Origin: JANNNF01 sp963772935
Lineage (GTDB): Bacteria; Pseudomonadota; Alphaproteobacteria; Rhodobacterales; Rhodobacteraceae
Direction: 5' to 3'
NCBI GenBank assembly: GCA_963772935.1
Contig: CAVYZK010000008.1
Span: forward strand, 372,001 to 436,000
Length of the DNA stretch: 64,000 nt
Position 1 is the first letter of the stretch; each line of letters starts with the position of its first letter. The translations under genes were made by a program, and so were the position numbers. Shown here piece after piece: positions 36,113 through 47,455 of the stretch. The notes under the pieces were generated by a model, which had not been told where the DNA came from, searched no databases, and saw nothing but the letters and a program-made list of their open reading frames with translations.

Positions 36113-37084
36113 CTACACCAGCTGTTCATACAACTCCGCCATCTCAGGCTGCGCTTTCAACGTGGCGATCCGGTCGCGCCATTGCCGCAGCGATCGGTTG
36201 CGCTGTTTGGTCAGCCGCCCGCCGGTCTGCGCGTCCAAGGCCGCAATATCATCGCGCAACGCATCGGCCGCATCGGCCAGACCCAGATCAGGTTCGGTGT
36301 TCACATTGCGCTTGCGCCAATAATCCAGCGCGATAGCCCGGTCGGGGTGCGAGGATGACCCGCGCGCCGATTTCATCAGAAAGCTGTCACTGTCCTTGAC
36401 CATATAATGGTTGATCTGCGCCAGTTTGTACGGCTCGGGATCCGTCACCTGAAACCCGCGTGTGATGAAGTCAGACGGTGCCCGGCCAGACCCGTTGCGC
36501 GTGATGGTCGCATCAAACTTGGGCGTCTTGGGCAGGTGGATACCGGGCCGCGTGAACGATGCCGTCCGGAACAGGGTTTTCACCGGCATCGGCTGGCGTT
36601 CGGGCAATGACCCTTCATTGGCCAGCGTAAAACGCTCGGTCACCAGCCGGTCATCCAGCGCCCGCAGATGGCTGGACCCGAACACCCGCCAGTTCAGGCG
36701 CAACTCATCGGCCTCGCCCACGGCGGCGATCAGGTCTTGCACCGTGCCTGCACCGACATTGACCTTCAGAAACTCGTCGCCATCCAGCGCCATGCACCAG
36801 TCGGCCTCGCCGTACATATCCAGCCGGGCCGCGCGACGATAGGCGCGGTTCTGGTAGGTCAGCTTGATGCCTTCCTTGCGGAAATCGTTGTTGTAATAGC
36901 GGATCACCCCCAGCGTATGCAGCATGCGCAGCGCAGGTTCGGTGGTGTCGAAGGAATTGTTCTGGAACACCACAATATCGGTAAATCCGATCATCCGGTG
37001 ATAGCTGATCCATTCCAGGATGTTCGGACCTTCATCCTTCACCGTGGTGACAAGCATGATTCTGCCGGGCTGGTTTGCCTGCAT
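36113..37084 (-). CDS. Glycosyltransferase family 2-like protein
   Basis: A 323-residue cytoplasmic glycosyltransferase. The N-terminal Rossmann-like part reads GRIMLVTTVKDEGPNILEWISYH, and the metal-binding DGDEF (in CMALDGDEFLKV) is the DxD motif. The rest is predicted mixed fold with a charged C-terminal helix. Related proteins in Rhodobacteraceae are annotated as glycosyltransferase family 2 or GT92-like. The start is ATG 37084. The sugar and acceptor are unknown; the capsule genes 23 kb away give no direct link. Confidence 0.8.
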   Translation of the reverse strand: MQANQPGRIMLVTTVKDEGPNILEWISYHRMIGFTDIVVFQNNSFDTTEPALRMLHTLGVIRYYNNDFRKEGIKLTYQNRAYRRAARLDMYGEADWCMALDGDEFLKVNVGAGTVQDLIAAVGEADELRLNWRVFGSSHLRALDDRLVTERFTLANEGSLPERQPMPVKTLFRTASFTRPGIHLPKTPKFDATITRNGSGRAPSDFITRGFQVTDPEPYKLAQINHYMVKDSDSFLMKSARGSSSHPDRAIALDYWRKRNVNTEPDLGLADAADALRDDIAALDAQTGGRLTKQRNRSLRQWRDRIATLKAQPEMAELYEQLV

Positions 37085-37431
37085 GGGTGGACCTGACTTT
37101 CTGCCTCGTGGGGCGCGGCTGCATTGGCCGCGCACCTTGTTCGGGCAGGATGTTCGTTTTGCCCGCGAGATCAACTGCCCTGCGGCATTTCCTTTCGGAT
37201 TTGGGGCGGCATCGTGCCTGAAATGGCACAATTCGAGGGGGTTGGCCCATTCTGCGATGCCGCGCGATATTGTGCGGTTGCAGCATTTTCCGAGACTTTC
37301 CACCCATATTACCCGCCAACAACATTCCACAATGTTCGCTTTTCATCAAAGTGACGCAAAAGCGAAAATCAGTATTGACGCGACGCCCGCTTTCCGACCA
37401 ATGTGCGTCAACGCAAAGGGGGGAGACCGGC
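37085..37431. other. 347-bp divergent promoter region of glpD
   Basis: No gene. It is lower in GC than its neighbours. It contains the inverted repeat at 37335-37366, probably the glycerol regulator site, and presumably divergent promoters for the glycosyltransferase and the glp operon. Confidence 0.6.
37335..37366. promoter_or_regulatory. Probable GlpR-type operator upstream of glpD
   Basis: TTCGCTTTT (37335-37343) and AAAAGCGAA (37358-37366) are perfect inverted 9-mers separated by 14 bp, 66 bp before the glpD start. TTCG/CGAA-rich sites are typical for DeoR-family glycerol regulators. No glpR gene is in the window. Confidence 0.6.
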
Positions 37432-39039
37432 GTGAGCACTGAATCGCGGCCAGAAATGGTCGATCTGTTCATCATTGGCGGCGGGATCAACGGCTGCGGC
37501 ATCGCGCGGGACGCGACGGGCCGGGGCCTGACCGTGACGCTGGCCGAACAGGGCGATCTGGCGCAGGCCACCTCCTCAGCCTCCACCAAACTGTTCCATG
37601 GCGGTCTGCGCTATCTGGAGTATTTCGAGTTTCGTCTGGTGCGCGAGGCGCTGGAAGAACGCGAAACCCTGCTGACCGCAATGCCCCATATCAGTTGGCC
37701 CATGCGGTTCGTGCTGCCCTACCACCCCGACATGCGGTTCGAATCCGACACGCCGACCTCGCGCCTGTTGTCCCGCGTGATGCCGTGGATGAAGGGGCGC
37801 CGCCCCGCGTGGCTGATCCGTCTGGGCCTGTTCATGTATGACACCATGGGGGGCCGCAAGATCCTGCCCGCCGCCCGCACACTCGATCTGACCCGCGACC
37901 CGGCAGGCAAGCCGCTGAACCGCAAATTCGCACGCGCCTACGAATATTCCGATTGCTGGGTCGAGGATTCCCGCCTCGTCGCCCTGAACGCCCGCGACGC
38001 CGCCCTGCGCGGCGCGCAGGTGATGGTGCAGACGCGGGTGGTCTCCGCCGACCGCAACGCCGACCATTGGATCGTGACGACTGAAGGCCCCGCAGGCCGC
38101 GCACAGCACAAGGCCCGCGCCTTGGTCAATGCCGGTGGCCCCTGGGTCGAAGACATCATCCGCAACGTCGCCCGCATCAACTCGACCGAGGGCGTGCGTC
38201 TGGTGCGCGGCAGCCATATCGTCACCAAGAAACTCTACGACCACGACCGCTGCTATTTCTTTCAAGGGGCCGATGGCCGGATCATCTTTGCCATTCCCTA
38301 TGAGCAGGACTTCACCCTGATCGGCACCACCGACCAGGACCACAAGGGTGCCCCCAAGGATGCGGTCTGCACCGATGCCGAACGCGATTATCTGTGCACC
38401 TTCGCCAGCCAGTATTTTGCCAAACCGGTGACGGCGGCAGATGTGGTCTGGACCTATTCCGGCGTGCGGCCCCTCTATAACGACGGCGCGAAATCCGCCA
38501 CGGCGGCGACGCGCGATTATGTCCTCAGCCTTGATCAGACCGCCGCCCCCCTGCTGAACGTGTTCGGCGGCAAGATCACCACCTACCGCCGCTTGGCGGA
38601 ATCGGCGCTGGAAAAGCTCGCGCCCTTCTTCCCCAAGGCCTCCGGCAAATGGACCGCCCGCGTGGCGATGCCCGGCGGCGATTTCCCGGTGGACGGCGTG
38701 CCCGCCCTGACCCGCGCGCTGACCACCCGCTATCCGTTCTTGACGCCCTATTGGGCCGGTCGCATGATCCGCGCCTATGGCACCGAGGCACAGGCCGTGC
38801 TGGGCACCGCCACCAACACCGACGATCTTGGCACCGATTTCGGCGCAACCCTGACCGAGGCCGAGGTCAAATGGCTGATGCGTCACGAATTTGCGACACG
38901 GGCAGCCGATGTTGTCTGGCGCCGCACCAAGCTGGGGCTGCGGCTGTCGGCCGATCAGATCGCCACGCTTGACGCCTACATGACCACCAGTGCGGCCAAC
39001 ACAAATGCGTCCGGGGCCACCCGCCCGGCGGCAGAATAA
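37432..39039 (+). CDS. glpD: Glycerol-3-phosphate dehydrogenase (FAD)
   Basis: Oxidises glycerol 3-phosphate to dihydroxyacetone phosphate at the inner membrane, feeding electrons to quinone. The 535-residue flavoprotein starts with the FAD motif DLFIIGGGINGCGIARDATG, followed by ASTKLFHGGLRYLE, typical of GlpD. The GTG at 37432 has a strong GGGGGAGA in front; an ATG at 37456 would cut into the first strand. It heads the glycerol operon and uses the product of GlpK, whose gene lies 9 kb downstream behind an intergenic insert. Confidence 0.95.
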   Translation: MSTESRPEMVDLFIIGGGINGCGIARDATGRGLTVTLAEQGDLAQATSSASTKLFHGGLRYLEYFEFRLVREALEERETLLTAMPHISWPMRFVLPYHPDMRFESDTPTSRLLSRVMPWMKGRRPAWLIRLGLFMYDTMGGRKILPAARTLDLTRDPAGKPLNRKFARAYEYSDCWVEDSRLVALNARDAALRGAQVMVQTRVVSADRNADHWIVTTEGPAGRAQHKARALVNAGGPWVEDIIRNVARINSTEGVRLVRGSHIVTKKLYDHDRCYFFQGADGRIIFAIPYEQDFTLIGTTDQDHKGAPKDAVCTDAERDYLCTFASQYFAKPVTAADVVWTYSGVRPLYNDGAKSATAATRDYVLSLDQTAAPLLNVFGGKITTYRRLAESALEKLAPFFPKASGKWTARVAMPGGDFPVDGVPALTRALTTRYPFLTPYWAGRMIRAYGTEAQAVLGTATNTDDLGTDFGATLTEAEVKWLMRHEFATRAADVVWRRTKLGLRLSADQIATLDAYMTTSAANTNASGATRPAAE

Positions 39040-39048
39040 GGAAACGCG

Positions 39049-40134
39049 ATGTCGCTTGAATTTCACGGCGTGTCACGGGTGGTTGCTGGCCGCACGCATA
39101 TCCACGCGACCGACCTGACCTTGGTGGGCGGCACGATGAACGTGCTGCTGGGGCCAACCTCGTCGGGCAAGACCAGCCTGATGCGGCTGATGGCGGGCCT
39201 TGATGCGCCGACCACCGGGCGCATCATCTGGAACGGCACCGATGTCACCGGCATGCGCGTACAGGACCGCAAGGTCGCGATGGTCTACCAGCAGTTCATC
39301 AACTACCCGGCGATGAGCGTGTATGACAACATCGCCTCGCCCCTGCGCCTGATGGGCAAATCGAAGGCCGAGATTGACCGCGCGGTGATGGAAACCGCCG
39401 CCATGCTGAAACTGACGCCCATGCTGCAACGCAAGCCGCTGGAACTGTCGGGCGGCCAGCAACAGCGCTGCGCGCTTGCGCGGGCCTTGGTCAAGGGCGC
39501 GGGGCTGGTGTTGCTGGACGAACCCCTTGCCAACCTCGACTACAAACTGCGCGAGGAACTCCGCATCGAAATCCCCCGGATATTCGAGGCGTCTGGCGCG
39601 ATCTTCGTCTATGCGACCACGGAACCCGAAGAAGCCCTGCTTCTGGGCGGCAACACGGCCACCCTGTGGGAAGGCCGCGTGACGCAGTTTGGCCCCACCC
39701 CGCAGGTCTACCGCCAGCCCGCCGATGCCACCACGGCACGGGTGTTCTCCGATCCGCCGATGAACTTCGTCGCCGCCACCAAATCGGGGGGTCGGCTGAC
39801 CTTGGGCGATGCCTCTGCCCCCGCAGAAGGCCCCTTCGCCGCCCTGCCCGATGGCCGCTATATGGCGGGCTTCCGCGCCAACCATATTTCGCTGCACCGC
39901 CAATCGGGTGCCTCTGTCGCCTTCGACTGCACCCTTGCGGCAAGCGAGATCACCGGGTCGGAAACCTTTGTTCACCTGACGCATGGGGCCGACAAATGGG
40001 TCGGTCTGGTGCATGGCGTGCAGAACGTGGCCGCAGGCACCGCTGTTCAGGCTTGGGTGGACCCCGCCCATATCTATCTTTTTGACGCGAACGGGGCGCT
40101 CGCCGCCCCTGCCGCCTATGCGATGGCGGCCTGA
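39049..40134 (+). CDS. glpS: Glycerol ABC importer ATPase GlpS
   Basis: One of two ATPases of the alphaproteobacterial glycerol importer, 361 residues. Walker A GPTSSGKTS, signature LSGGQQQR and Walker B LVLLDEP are intact. The switch (H-loop) region reads FVYATTEPEEA where most ATPases have VTHDQ, so the His is missing. The C-terminal TOBE-like domain is present. It is 9 bp after glpD and 3 bp before glpT. See the finding on asymmetric sites. Confidence 0.9.
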   Translation: MSLEFHGVSRVVAGRTHIHATDLTLVGGTMNVLLGPTSSGKTSLMRLMAGLDAPTTGRIIWNGTDVTGMRVQDRKVAMVYQQFINYPAMSVYDNIASPLRLMGKSKAEIDRAVMETAAMLKLTPMLQRKPLELSGGQQQRCALARALVKGAGLVLLDEPLANLDYKLREELRIEIPRIFEASGAIFVYATTEPEEALLLGGNTATLWEGRVTQFGPTPQVYRQPADATTARVFSDPPMNFVAATKSGGRLTLGDASAPAEGPFAALPDGRYMAGFRANHISLHRQSGASVAFDCTLAASEITGSETFVHLTHGADKWVGLVHGVQNVAAGTAVQAWVDPAHIYLFDANGALAAPAAYAMAA

Positions 40135-40137
40135 CCT

Positions 40138-41215
40138 ATGGCACAGATCACCCTGAAAAACCTCGCGCACAGCTACCTGCCCAATCCCACCAAAGACGCG
40201 GATTTCGCGTTGAAGGAAATGGATCATGTCTGGCAGGACGGCGGGGCCTATGCGCTGCTTGGCTCGTCCGGCTGCGGCAAGACCACGCTGCTGAACATCA
40301 TCTCCGGCCTCGTGCGCCCCAGCCATGGCCGGGTGCTGTTTGGCGATACCGATGTGACCGATGCCGAAACCGCCGCCCGCAACATCGCACAGGTGTTCCA
40401 GTTTCCGGTGGTCTACGACACCATGACGGTGCGCGAAAATCTGGCATTTCCCTTGCGCAACCGGGGCATGGATGCCGCCTATATCGCGTGCCCGTGTGCA
40501 ATCCATCGCCCAGATGATCGGGATGGAGGATATCCTGTCCCGCAAGGCCCGCGGGTTGACCGCCGATGCCAAGCAGAAGATCAGCCTTGGCCGCGGCATG
40601 GTGCGCGAAGACGTGAACGCCGTGCTGTTCGACGAACCGCTGACCGTGATCGACCCGCATATGAAGTGGGAATTGCGCACGCAGCTGAAAGCAACTGCAC
40701 CGCCAGTTCGGCCACACGATGATCTACGTCACCCATGACCAGACCGAGGCCCTGACCTTCGCCGACAAGGTGGTCGTCATGTATGATGGCCGCGTGGTGC
40801 AGATGGGCACGCCGGAAGAACTGTTTGAAACCCCGGCGCATACCTTTGTGGGCTATTTCATCGGCTCGCCCGGCATGAACCTGCTGGATGCCAAGGTGGA
40901 TGGGTCCACAGCCCATGTCGCGGGCGCGACCGTGGAACTGGGCACGTCTTACGCCCCCATCACGGGCCGCGCGCAGATCGGCATCCGCCCGGAATACGCC
41001 CGCCTGACCGCTGGTGAAGGCCTGCCCGTCACCATCAAACGCGTCGAGGATGTGGGCCGCCACCGCATCATCCGGGCCGAGCTTATGGGCAATCCGTTCA
41101 GCGTGATCGCGCCCGAAGGAATGCCGATTGGTGCAGACCTGACGCATGTGGCCTTCCAGCGCGACAAGATCAACGTCTACGCCGACGACTGGCGCGTGGC
41201 AGGAAAGGCGCTCTG

Positions 41216-41216
<1 letters not shown>
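40138..41216 (+). CDS. glpT: Glycerol ABC importer ATPase GlpT (two frameshifts)
   Basis: The second ATPase, about 358 residues after correction. Walker A GSSGCGKTT, Walker B VLFDEPLTVID and switch His in IYVTHDQTEA are intact. The usual LSGGQ signature is replaced by LTADAKQKISLGRG, so this motif is degenerate. One extra base at 40489 and one extra A in the run 40688-40690 split the frame; removing both gives a continuous protein. Its 3' end overlaps the first permease gene start by one base (TGATG). Confidence 0.88.
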
Positions 41217-42084
<868 letters not shown>

Positions 42085-42088
<4 letters not shown>

Positions 42089-42892
42089 TGCGTATCCGGT
42101 CTTCTGCCATCGTGATGACCCTGTACCTGCTGTTCCTGCTGGTGCCGATCTACTGGCTCTTGAACATGAGCCTGAAGACGAACACAGAGATCGTGTCCAG
42201 CTTCACCCTGTTCCCGGCTGACCTGACCTTTGCCAACTACGCCACCATCCTGACCGACCCAAGCTGGTACATGGGCTATGTCAACTCGATCATCTATGTG
42301 ACGATGAACGTGGTGATTTCCCTCGCGGTGGCGCTGCCTGCGGCCTATGCCTTCAGCCGCTACACGTTCATGGGCGACAAGCACCTGTTCTTCTGGCTCT
42401 TGACCAACCGCATGGCCCCGCCTGCCGTCTTCGCCCTGCCGTTCTTTCAGCTCTACTCCTCCATCGGGCTGTTCGACACCCATATCGCCGTGGCCCTGGC
42501 ACATTGCCTGTTCAACGTGCCGCTGGCGGTGTGGATCCTCGAAGGCTTCATGCGCGGCGTGCCCAAGGAGATTGACGAGACCGCCTATATCGACGGCTAT
42601 TCCTTCGGGCGGTTCTTCGTGAAGATCTTCCTGCCGCTGATCGCGTCGGGCATCGGGGTGACGGCGTTCTTCTGCTTCATGTTCTCATGGGTGGAACTGC
42701 TGCTGTCGCGCACCCTGACCTCGGTGAACGCGAAACCCATCGCCGCCACCATGACCCGCACCGTCAGTCGCATCGGGCATGGACTGGGGAGTGCTGGCCG
42801 CTGCCGGTATCCTGACCATCATCCCCGGCGCGCTGGTGATCTACTTTGTCCGCAACTACATCGCCAAGGGCTTTGCCCTGGGAAGGGTGTGA
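42085..42892 (+). CDS. glpQ: Glycerol ABC importer permease GlpQ (frameshifted)
   Basis: A 268-residue membrane subunit (MalG/UgpE-like) with six segments and the coupling loop DETAYIDGYSFGRFFVKIFLP. One extra C at 42769 shifts the frame after TMTRTVS, so as written it fuses to the next gene. Without it the protein ends with IIPGALVIYFVRNYIAKGF and stops at 42892, one base into the next gene. Continuity of the downstream frame favours a sequence error. Confidence 0.9.
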
Positions 42893-43293
42893 TGACCAAT
42901 TCTCGCTGGACCTCAATCTCCCTTGCCGCAGGCGGCGTGCTGATCGCAGCCTTTGCCGCCCTGCTCTGGGCCGTGCCCACCACAGACGGCGTGCGCGAAT
43001 GGACAGCCCCCCTGATCCCCGGCGGCTGGATGGCATGGTCCTTCCCGATCGCCCTGTTTTTCCTGATCATCGCCAGCCTGCTGACGGTGTTCACCATCCT
43101 CGCCATCCGGTTTCCCGAAACCCCGCGCATCGGCGTGCTGGGGATTGAAACCACCCGGGGCGACCGGCTGTTCATCACCCTGTTAGGGTCCGCCTTCATC
43201 AATCTGGGCTGGCTCTTTGCTTTCGGCGCACCGCTGACATTCGCGCTGATCCTATGCCTTGTCTACGCCGCAGCGGTGTTTCGCTGGGTGTGA
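42892..43293 (+). CDS. DUF2160 membrane protein of the glycerol importer operon
   Basis: A 133-residue protein with about four membrane segments and short loops; it corresponds to the small DUF2160 membrane proteins regularly found between glpQ and glpV in glycerol ABC operons. Its exact role is not established; it may help assembly or stabilise the permease. The ATG overlaps the glpQ stop (TGATG). I leave the symbol empty because naming of this gene varies. Confidence 0.8.
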   Translation: MTNSRWTSISLAAGGVLIAAFAALLWAVPTTDGVREWTAPLIPGGWMAWSFPIALFFLIIASLLTVFTILAIRFPETPRIGVLGIETTRGDRLFITLLGSAFINLGWLFAFGAPLTFALILCLVYAAAVFRWV

Positions 43294-43382
43294 CAGGGAC
43301 ACGACCCTTTCGGGCGGGGGCATACCCCCTGCCCGAAGGCCACTAACGACGAAAAATGTCTCAACATTCTGGGAGGAATACT

Positions 43383-45101
43383 ATGAGATTGCGTCAATCG
43401 ACAACCGCCATGGCGCTTGCGCTGATGGCCATGGGCATGCCGGCTTTTGCCGACATGGAGGCGGCAAAAACCTTCCTCGACGCCGAAATCGGCCCGCTGT
43501 CCACGCTGGACCGCGCCGCCCAGGAAGGCGAAATGCAATGGTTCATCGACGCGGCCAAGCCCTACGCGGGCATGGATATCAAGGTCGTGTCGGAAACCAT
43601 CACCACGCATGAATACGAATCCAAAGTGCTGGCCCCGGCCTTCACTGCGATCACCGGCATCAAGATCACCCATGATCTGATCGGCGAAGGCGATGTGGTC
43701 GAAAAGCTGCAAACGCAGATGCAGTCGGGCGAGAACATCTATGACGCCTATATCAACGACTCTGACCTGATCGGCACCCACTGGCGCTATCAGCAGGCGC
43801 GCGACCTGACCGACTGGATGGCGGGCGAAGGCGCTGCCGTCACCAACCCCGGCCTTGATCTGGCCGATTACATCGGGCTGAAATTCACCACCGCCCCCGA
43901 TGGCAAACTCTACCAACTGCCCGACCAGCAGTTCGCAAACCTCTACTGGTTCCGCTATGACTGGTTCAACGACGCCAAGACCAAAGAAGATTTCAAGGCC
44001 AAATACGGCTACGATCTGGGCGTTCCGCTGAACTGGTCGGCCTATGAAGATATCGCGGAATTCTTCACCGGCCGCGACATGACCTATGCCGGCGGGCCGG
44101 ACAAGGTCTATGGCAACATGGACTACGGCAAGAAAGACCCCTCGCTCGGCTGGCGTTACACCGATGCGTGGATGTCGATGGCCGGCATGGGCGACAAGGG
44201 CGAACCGAACGGCATCCCGGTTGACGAATGGGGTGTGCGGGTTGACGAAAACTCGCGTCCTGTCGGGTCGTGCGTTGCACGCGGCGGGGCCACCAACGAT
44301 GCGGCGGCGGTCTATGCCGTGTCGAAGTCCATCGAATGGCTGCAAAAATACTCGCCGCCTGAAGCGGCCGGTATGGTGTTCGGCGAGGCTGGCCCCGTGC
44401 CCGCCCAAGGCCAGATCGCCCAGCAGATGTTCTGGTACACCGCCTTCACCGCCGACATGGTCAAGCCCGGCCTGCCGGTGATGAACGAGGATGGCACGCC
44501 GAAATGGCGCATGGCCCCCTCGCCGCACGGCGCCTACTGGACCGAAGGCACCAAGGTTGGCTATCAGGACGTGGGGTCGTGGACACTGATGAAGTCCACC
44601 CCGGTGGACCGCGCACAGGCCGCATGGCTCTATGCGCAGTTCGTCTCGTCGAAAACCGTCGATCTGAAAAAGTCTGATGTCGGCCTGACCTTCGTGCGTC
44701 AGTCCACCATCGACAGCCAGCACTTCACCGACCGCGCCCCGCAACTGGGTGGTCTGGTGGAATTCTACCGCTCTCCTGCCCGCACCGCATGGTCGCCCAC
44801 CGGCACCAACATCCCGGATTATCCGAAGATGGCACAACTGTGGTGGCAGAACATCGGCGACGCCATGTCGGGTGACAAAACCCCGCAAGAGGCGCTGGAT
44901 GCGCTGTGCGCCGAGCAGGAAAAAGTCCTGGAGCGGATCGAACGAGCTGGCGTTCAGGGCGACATCGGCCCGAAAATGAACGAAGAGCAAGACGCCCAAA
45001 TCTGGCTCGACGCCCCCGGCGCGCCGGTCGCCAAGCTGGAAAACGAAAAGCCCCAGGGCGAGACCATCTCGTATGACGAGCTGATCAAATCCTGGAACTA
45101 A
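43383..45101 (+). CDS. glpV: Periplasmic glycerol-binding protein
   Basis: The solute-binding subunit of the importer, 572 residues, larger than most sugar-binding proteins, as usual for this family. Signal peptide: MRLRQSTTAMALALMAMG then MPAFA, with cleavage probably before DMEAAK. The mature part shows the type I/II binding-protein layout, ending in a conserved Trp-rich tail. GGAGG 8 nt before the ATG gives a strong start. A strong terminator follows, so the operon probably ends here; glpK is separate. Confidence 0.9.
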   Translation: MRLRQSTTAMALALMAMGMPAFADMEAAKTFLDAEIGPLSTLDRAAQEGEMQWFIDAAKPYAGMDIKVVSETITTHEYESKVLAPAFTAITGIKITHDLIGEGDVVEKLQTQMQSGENIYDAYINDSDLIGTHWRYQQARDLTDWMAGEGAAVTNPGLDLADYIGLKFTTAPDGKLYQLPDQQFANLYWFRYDWFNDAKTKEDFKAKYGYDLGVPLNWSAYEDIAEFFTGRDMTYAGGPDKVYGNMDYGKKDPSLGWRYTDAWMSMAGMGDKGEPNGIPVDEWGVRVDENSRPVGSCVARGGATNDAAAVYAVSKSIEWLQKYSPPEAAGMVFGEAGPVPAQGQIAQQMFWYTAFTADMVKPGLPVMNEDGTPKWRMAPSPHGAYWTEGTKVGYQDVGSWTLMKSTPVDRAQAAWLYAQFVSSKTVDLKKSDVGLTFVRQSTIDSQHFTDRAPQLGGLVEFYRSPARTAWSPTGTNIPDYPKMAQLWWQNIGDAMSGDKTPQEALDALCAEQEKVLERIERAGVQGDIGPKMNEEQDAQIWLDAPGAPVAKLENEKPQGETISYDELIKSWN

Positions 45102-45108
45102 GATAACG

Positions 45109-45135
45109 GGGCGGGGGGAAACCCCCGCCCTTTTT
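45109..45135 (+). terminator. Strong rho-independent terminator after glpV
   Basis: GGGCGGGGG pairs with CCCCCGCCC around a 4-base loop (GAAA), followed by TTTTT. It lies 8 bp past the glpV stop. Confidence 0.95.
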
Positions 45136-45971
45136 CTGCGCGAAGGGTGTGGGGGGCTGATGACGGCGTTGAGCCCTTAAGCGGTTGCGGCGCAATAGGC
45201 CACGTATCAGGTGCATCCGTGAAGGGCTGCTGCCAATAACCGTCGCATGATGCCTTCATGTAAAGATACACACTACCTCTTGATGGATCCGATTTCATAG
45301 ATCTCAGTCGATAGCCATGATCCTCCTAGAACGTGCCCTCATGTCAAATGCTATTGGAGATAGCTTCAGCAGCAAGCGCTTTGAACCAACAATGCTAGCG
45401 CTGAATTCGCGCTTGCTTGGCCGTTGACGTTGATCGCTGAAACGTCTTGGGCAACTGAACCAAACAACGCCTCCTCATGCGCCCTGCGATCTATCCAGAA
45501 CGAGGACAGCGCGCAACTTGTCAGTGGCTTGACCAAAGATGGCTCGCTTGCCTGCTGCAGTGAGTCGGGCGACGCAACAGACCGTACGAGTATGCGTTTA
45601 GCACTTGGTCGCCTTAATAGACGATTGCGCGACAGCCTTGTCCATAGGCATGTGACCAGTGCGCATTCATGAGCGTCCGCTTCGTCCGCACAGCGACCCG
45701 CCGATGTACAGACTGCGTCAGCGGACTTTCCCCCTAACCATCTGAAACCCTCTGCACCAAGCCCGAACCTACAACCTGAACCCGAGAGAGAAAAATTCTT
45801 GCGTCGAACCTCTGAAACCGATGGGAAAAGCTTCTCCATCCTCGGCTGCAAACACTTCGCAGAAGCTCGCCAAAAGGTTAACAGTCCGTTAAACCAAACA
45901 CACAAGTCCCTGTCTTTGTAAGATAAAAAAATGCCCCACGCCGGGACAGCCGATCAAAGGAACCCACCCCG
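45136..45971. other. 836-bp low-GC non-coding insert between glpV and glpK
   Basis: About 50% G+C by spot count, against about two thirds nearby. Frames are interrupted; the longest open frame (179 codons, minus strand 45366-45905) shows no recognisable family and unusual composition (many Ser, Cys, Arg). No inverted ends or target duplication were found. It may be a decayed mobile or horizontally acquired fragment. Its right end must hold the glpK promoter, with AT-rich sequence from 45890 to 45930. Confidence 0.55.
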
Positions 45972-47455
45972 ATGACCCACATCCTCGCCATCGACCAGGG
46001 CACCACCTCCAGCCGCGCCATCATCTTCGATGCAAGCCTGCGGGTCGTGGCCAGGCTCAGGAAGAATTTCCCCAACATTACCCCCACCCCGGCTGGGTCG
46101 AACATGACCCGTCCGACCTGTGGTCCACCGTCGCAGGCACCGCCCGCGCCGCCATCGAAAAGGCCGGGATCGACGCCAACGACATCGCCGCCATCGGCAT
46201 CACCAACCAACGCGAAACCACCCTGATCTGGGACCGCACCACCGGCCAACCCATCCACAACGCCATCGTCTGGCAGGACCGCCGCACCGCCCCCACCTGC
46301 GCCGCCCTGAAGGCCGCAGGGCACGAGCCGATGATCACCGCCCGCACCGGCCTGCTGCTCGACCCCTATTTCAGCGGCACCAAGGTGAAATGGCTGCTCG
46401 ACAACGTCCCCAACGCACGGGCGCGGGCCGCACGCGGCGAGCTGGCCTTCGGCACCGTCGACACCTGGCTGATCTGGAACCTGACCGGCGGCCGCGTCCA
46501 TGCCACCGACGCCACCAACGCCTCACGCACCATGCTCTACAACATCGCCACCGGCACATGGGACGCCGATATCTGCGCCCTGCTGGACGTGCCCATGGCC
46601 CTGCTGCCCGAGGTCCGCGACTGCGCCGCCGATTTCGGCACCACCCGCGCCGACCTGTTTGGCCGCGAGATCCCGATCCCGGCGTCGCGGGCGACCAGCA
46701 GGCCGCCACCGTGGGGCAGGCCTGTTTCACCCCCGGCATGATGAAATCCACCTACGGCACCGGCTGTTTCGCCCTGCTGAACACCGGGGCAGATATGGTG
46801 CCGTCGAAGAACCGCCTGCTGACCACCATCGCCTATCAACTGGACGGCAAGCCAACCTATGCCCTCGAAGGGTCGATCTTCATCGCCGGCGCCGTGGTGC
46901 AATGGCTGCGCGACGGGTTGAAGATCATCCGCGATGCGACGGAAACCCAAGCCCTCGCCGATGCCGCCGACACCGCCCAAGGCGTGGTGCTGGTGCCCGC
47001 CTTCACCGGCCTTGGCGCGCCCTACTGGCGGCCCGATTGCCGGGGCGCGATCTACGGTCTGACCCGCAATTCCGGGCCTGCCGAACTGGCCCGCGCCGCG
47101 CTGGAAATCGGTGGGCTACCAGACCCGCGATCTGCTGGAGGCGATGCGCGCCGACTGGGGCACCGCTGCCGATGGCGTGTTGCGGGTGGATGGCGGGATG
47201 ACGGCATCGGATTTCGCCATGCAGTTCCTGTCGGATATCCTCGGTGCCCCCGTTGACCGCCCTGTCGTGACAGAAACCACCGCCCTGGGGGCCGCCTATC
47301 TGGCGGGCCTGCAGGCCGGGATTTGCGGGAACCCCGAGGAGTTTGCCAAAAGCTGGGCCCTGAACCACCGCTTCACCCCCACGATGGACGCCGCCACCCG
47401 CGACGCCAAATACACCCGCTGGGGCCGCGCGGTTGCCGCCACCATGTCAGTATGA
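45972..47455 (+). CDS. glpK: Glycerol kinase (three frameshifts)
   Basis: Phosphorylates glycerol to glycerol 3-phosphate. FGGY-family motifs are present: ILAIDQGTTSSRAIIFD at the N-terminus, GITNQRETTLIWDR, GTVDTWLIWNLTGG and the ATP-binding DGGMTASDFAMQFL. The frame breaks at 46051-46052 (one C missing), 46681-46682 (one G missing) and 47105-47107 (one A extra). Correction gives 494 residues, the family size. The stop overlaps the next gene (ATGA). The E. coli enzyme is inhibited by fructose 1,6-bisphosphate; nothing here shows that. Confidence 0.93.

Noticed and set aside
45366..45905. Minus-strand open frame of 179 codons in the low-GC insert
   Set aside because: Composition rich in Ser, Cys and Arg, no domain, no ribosome-binding site I could defend; probably chance.
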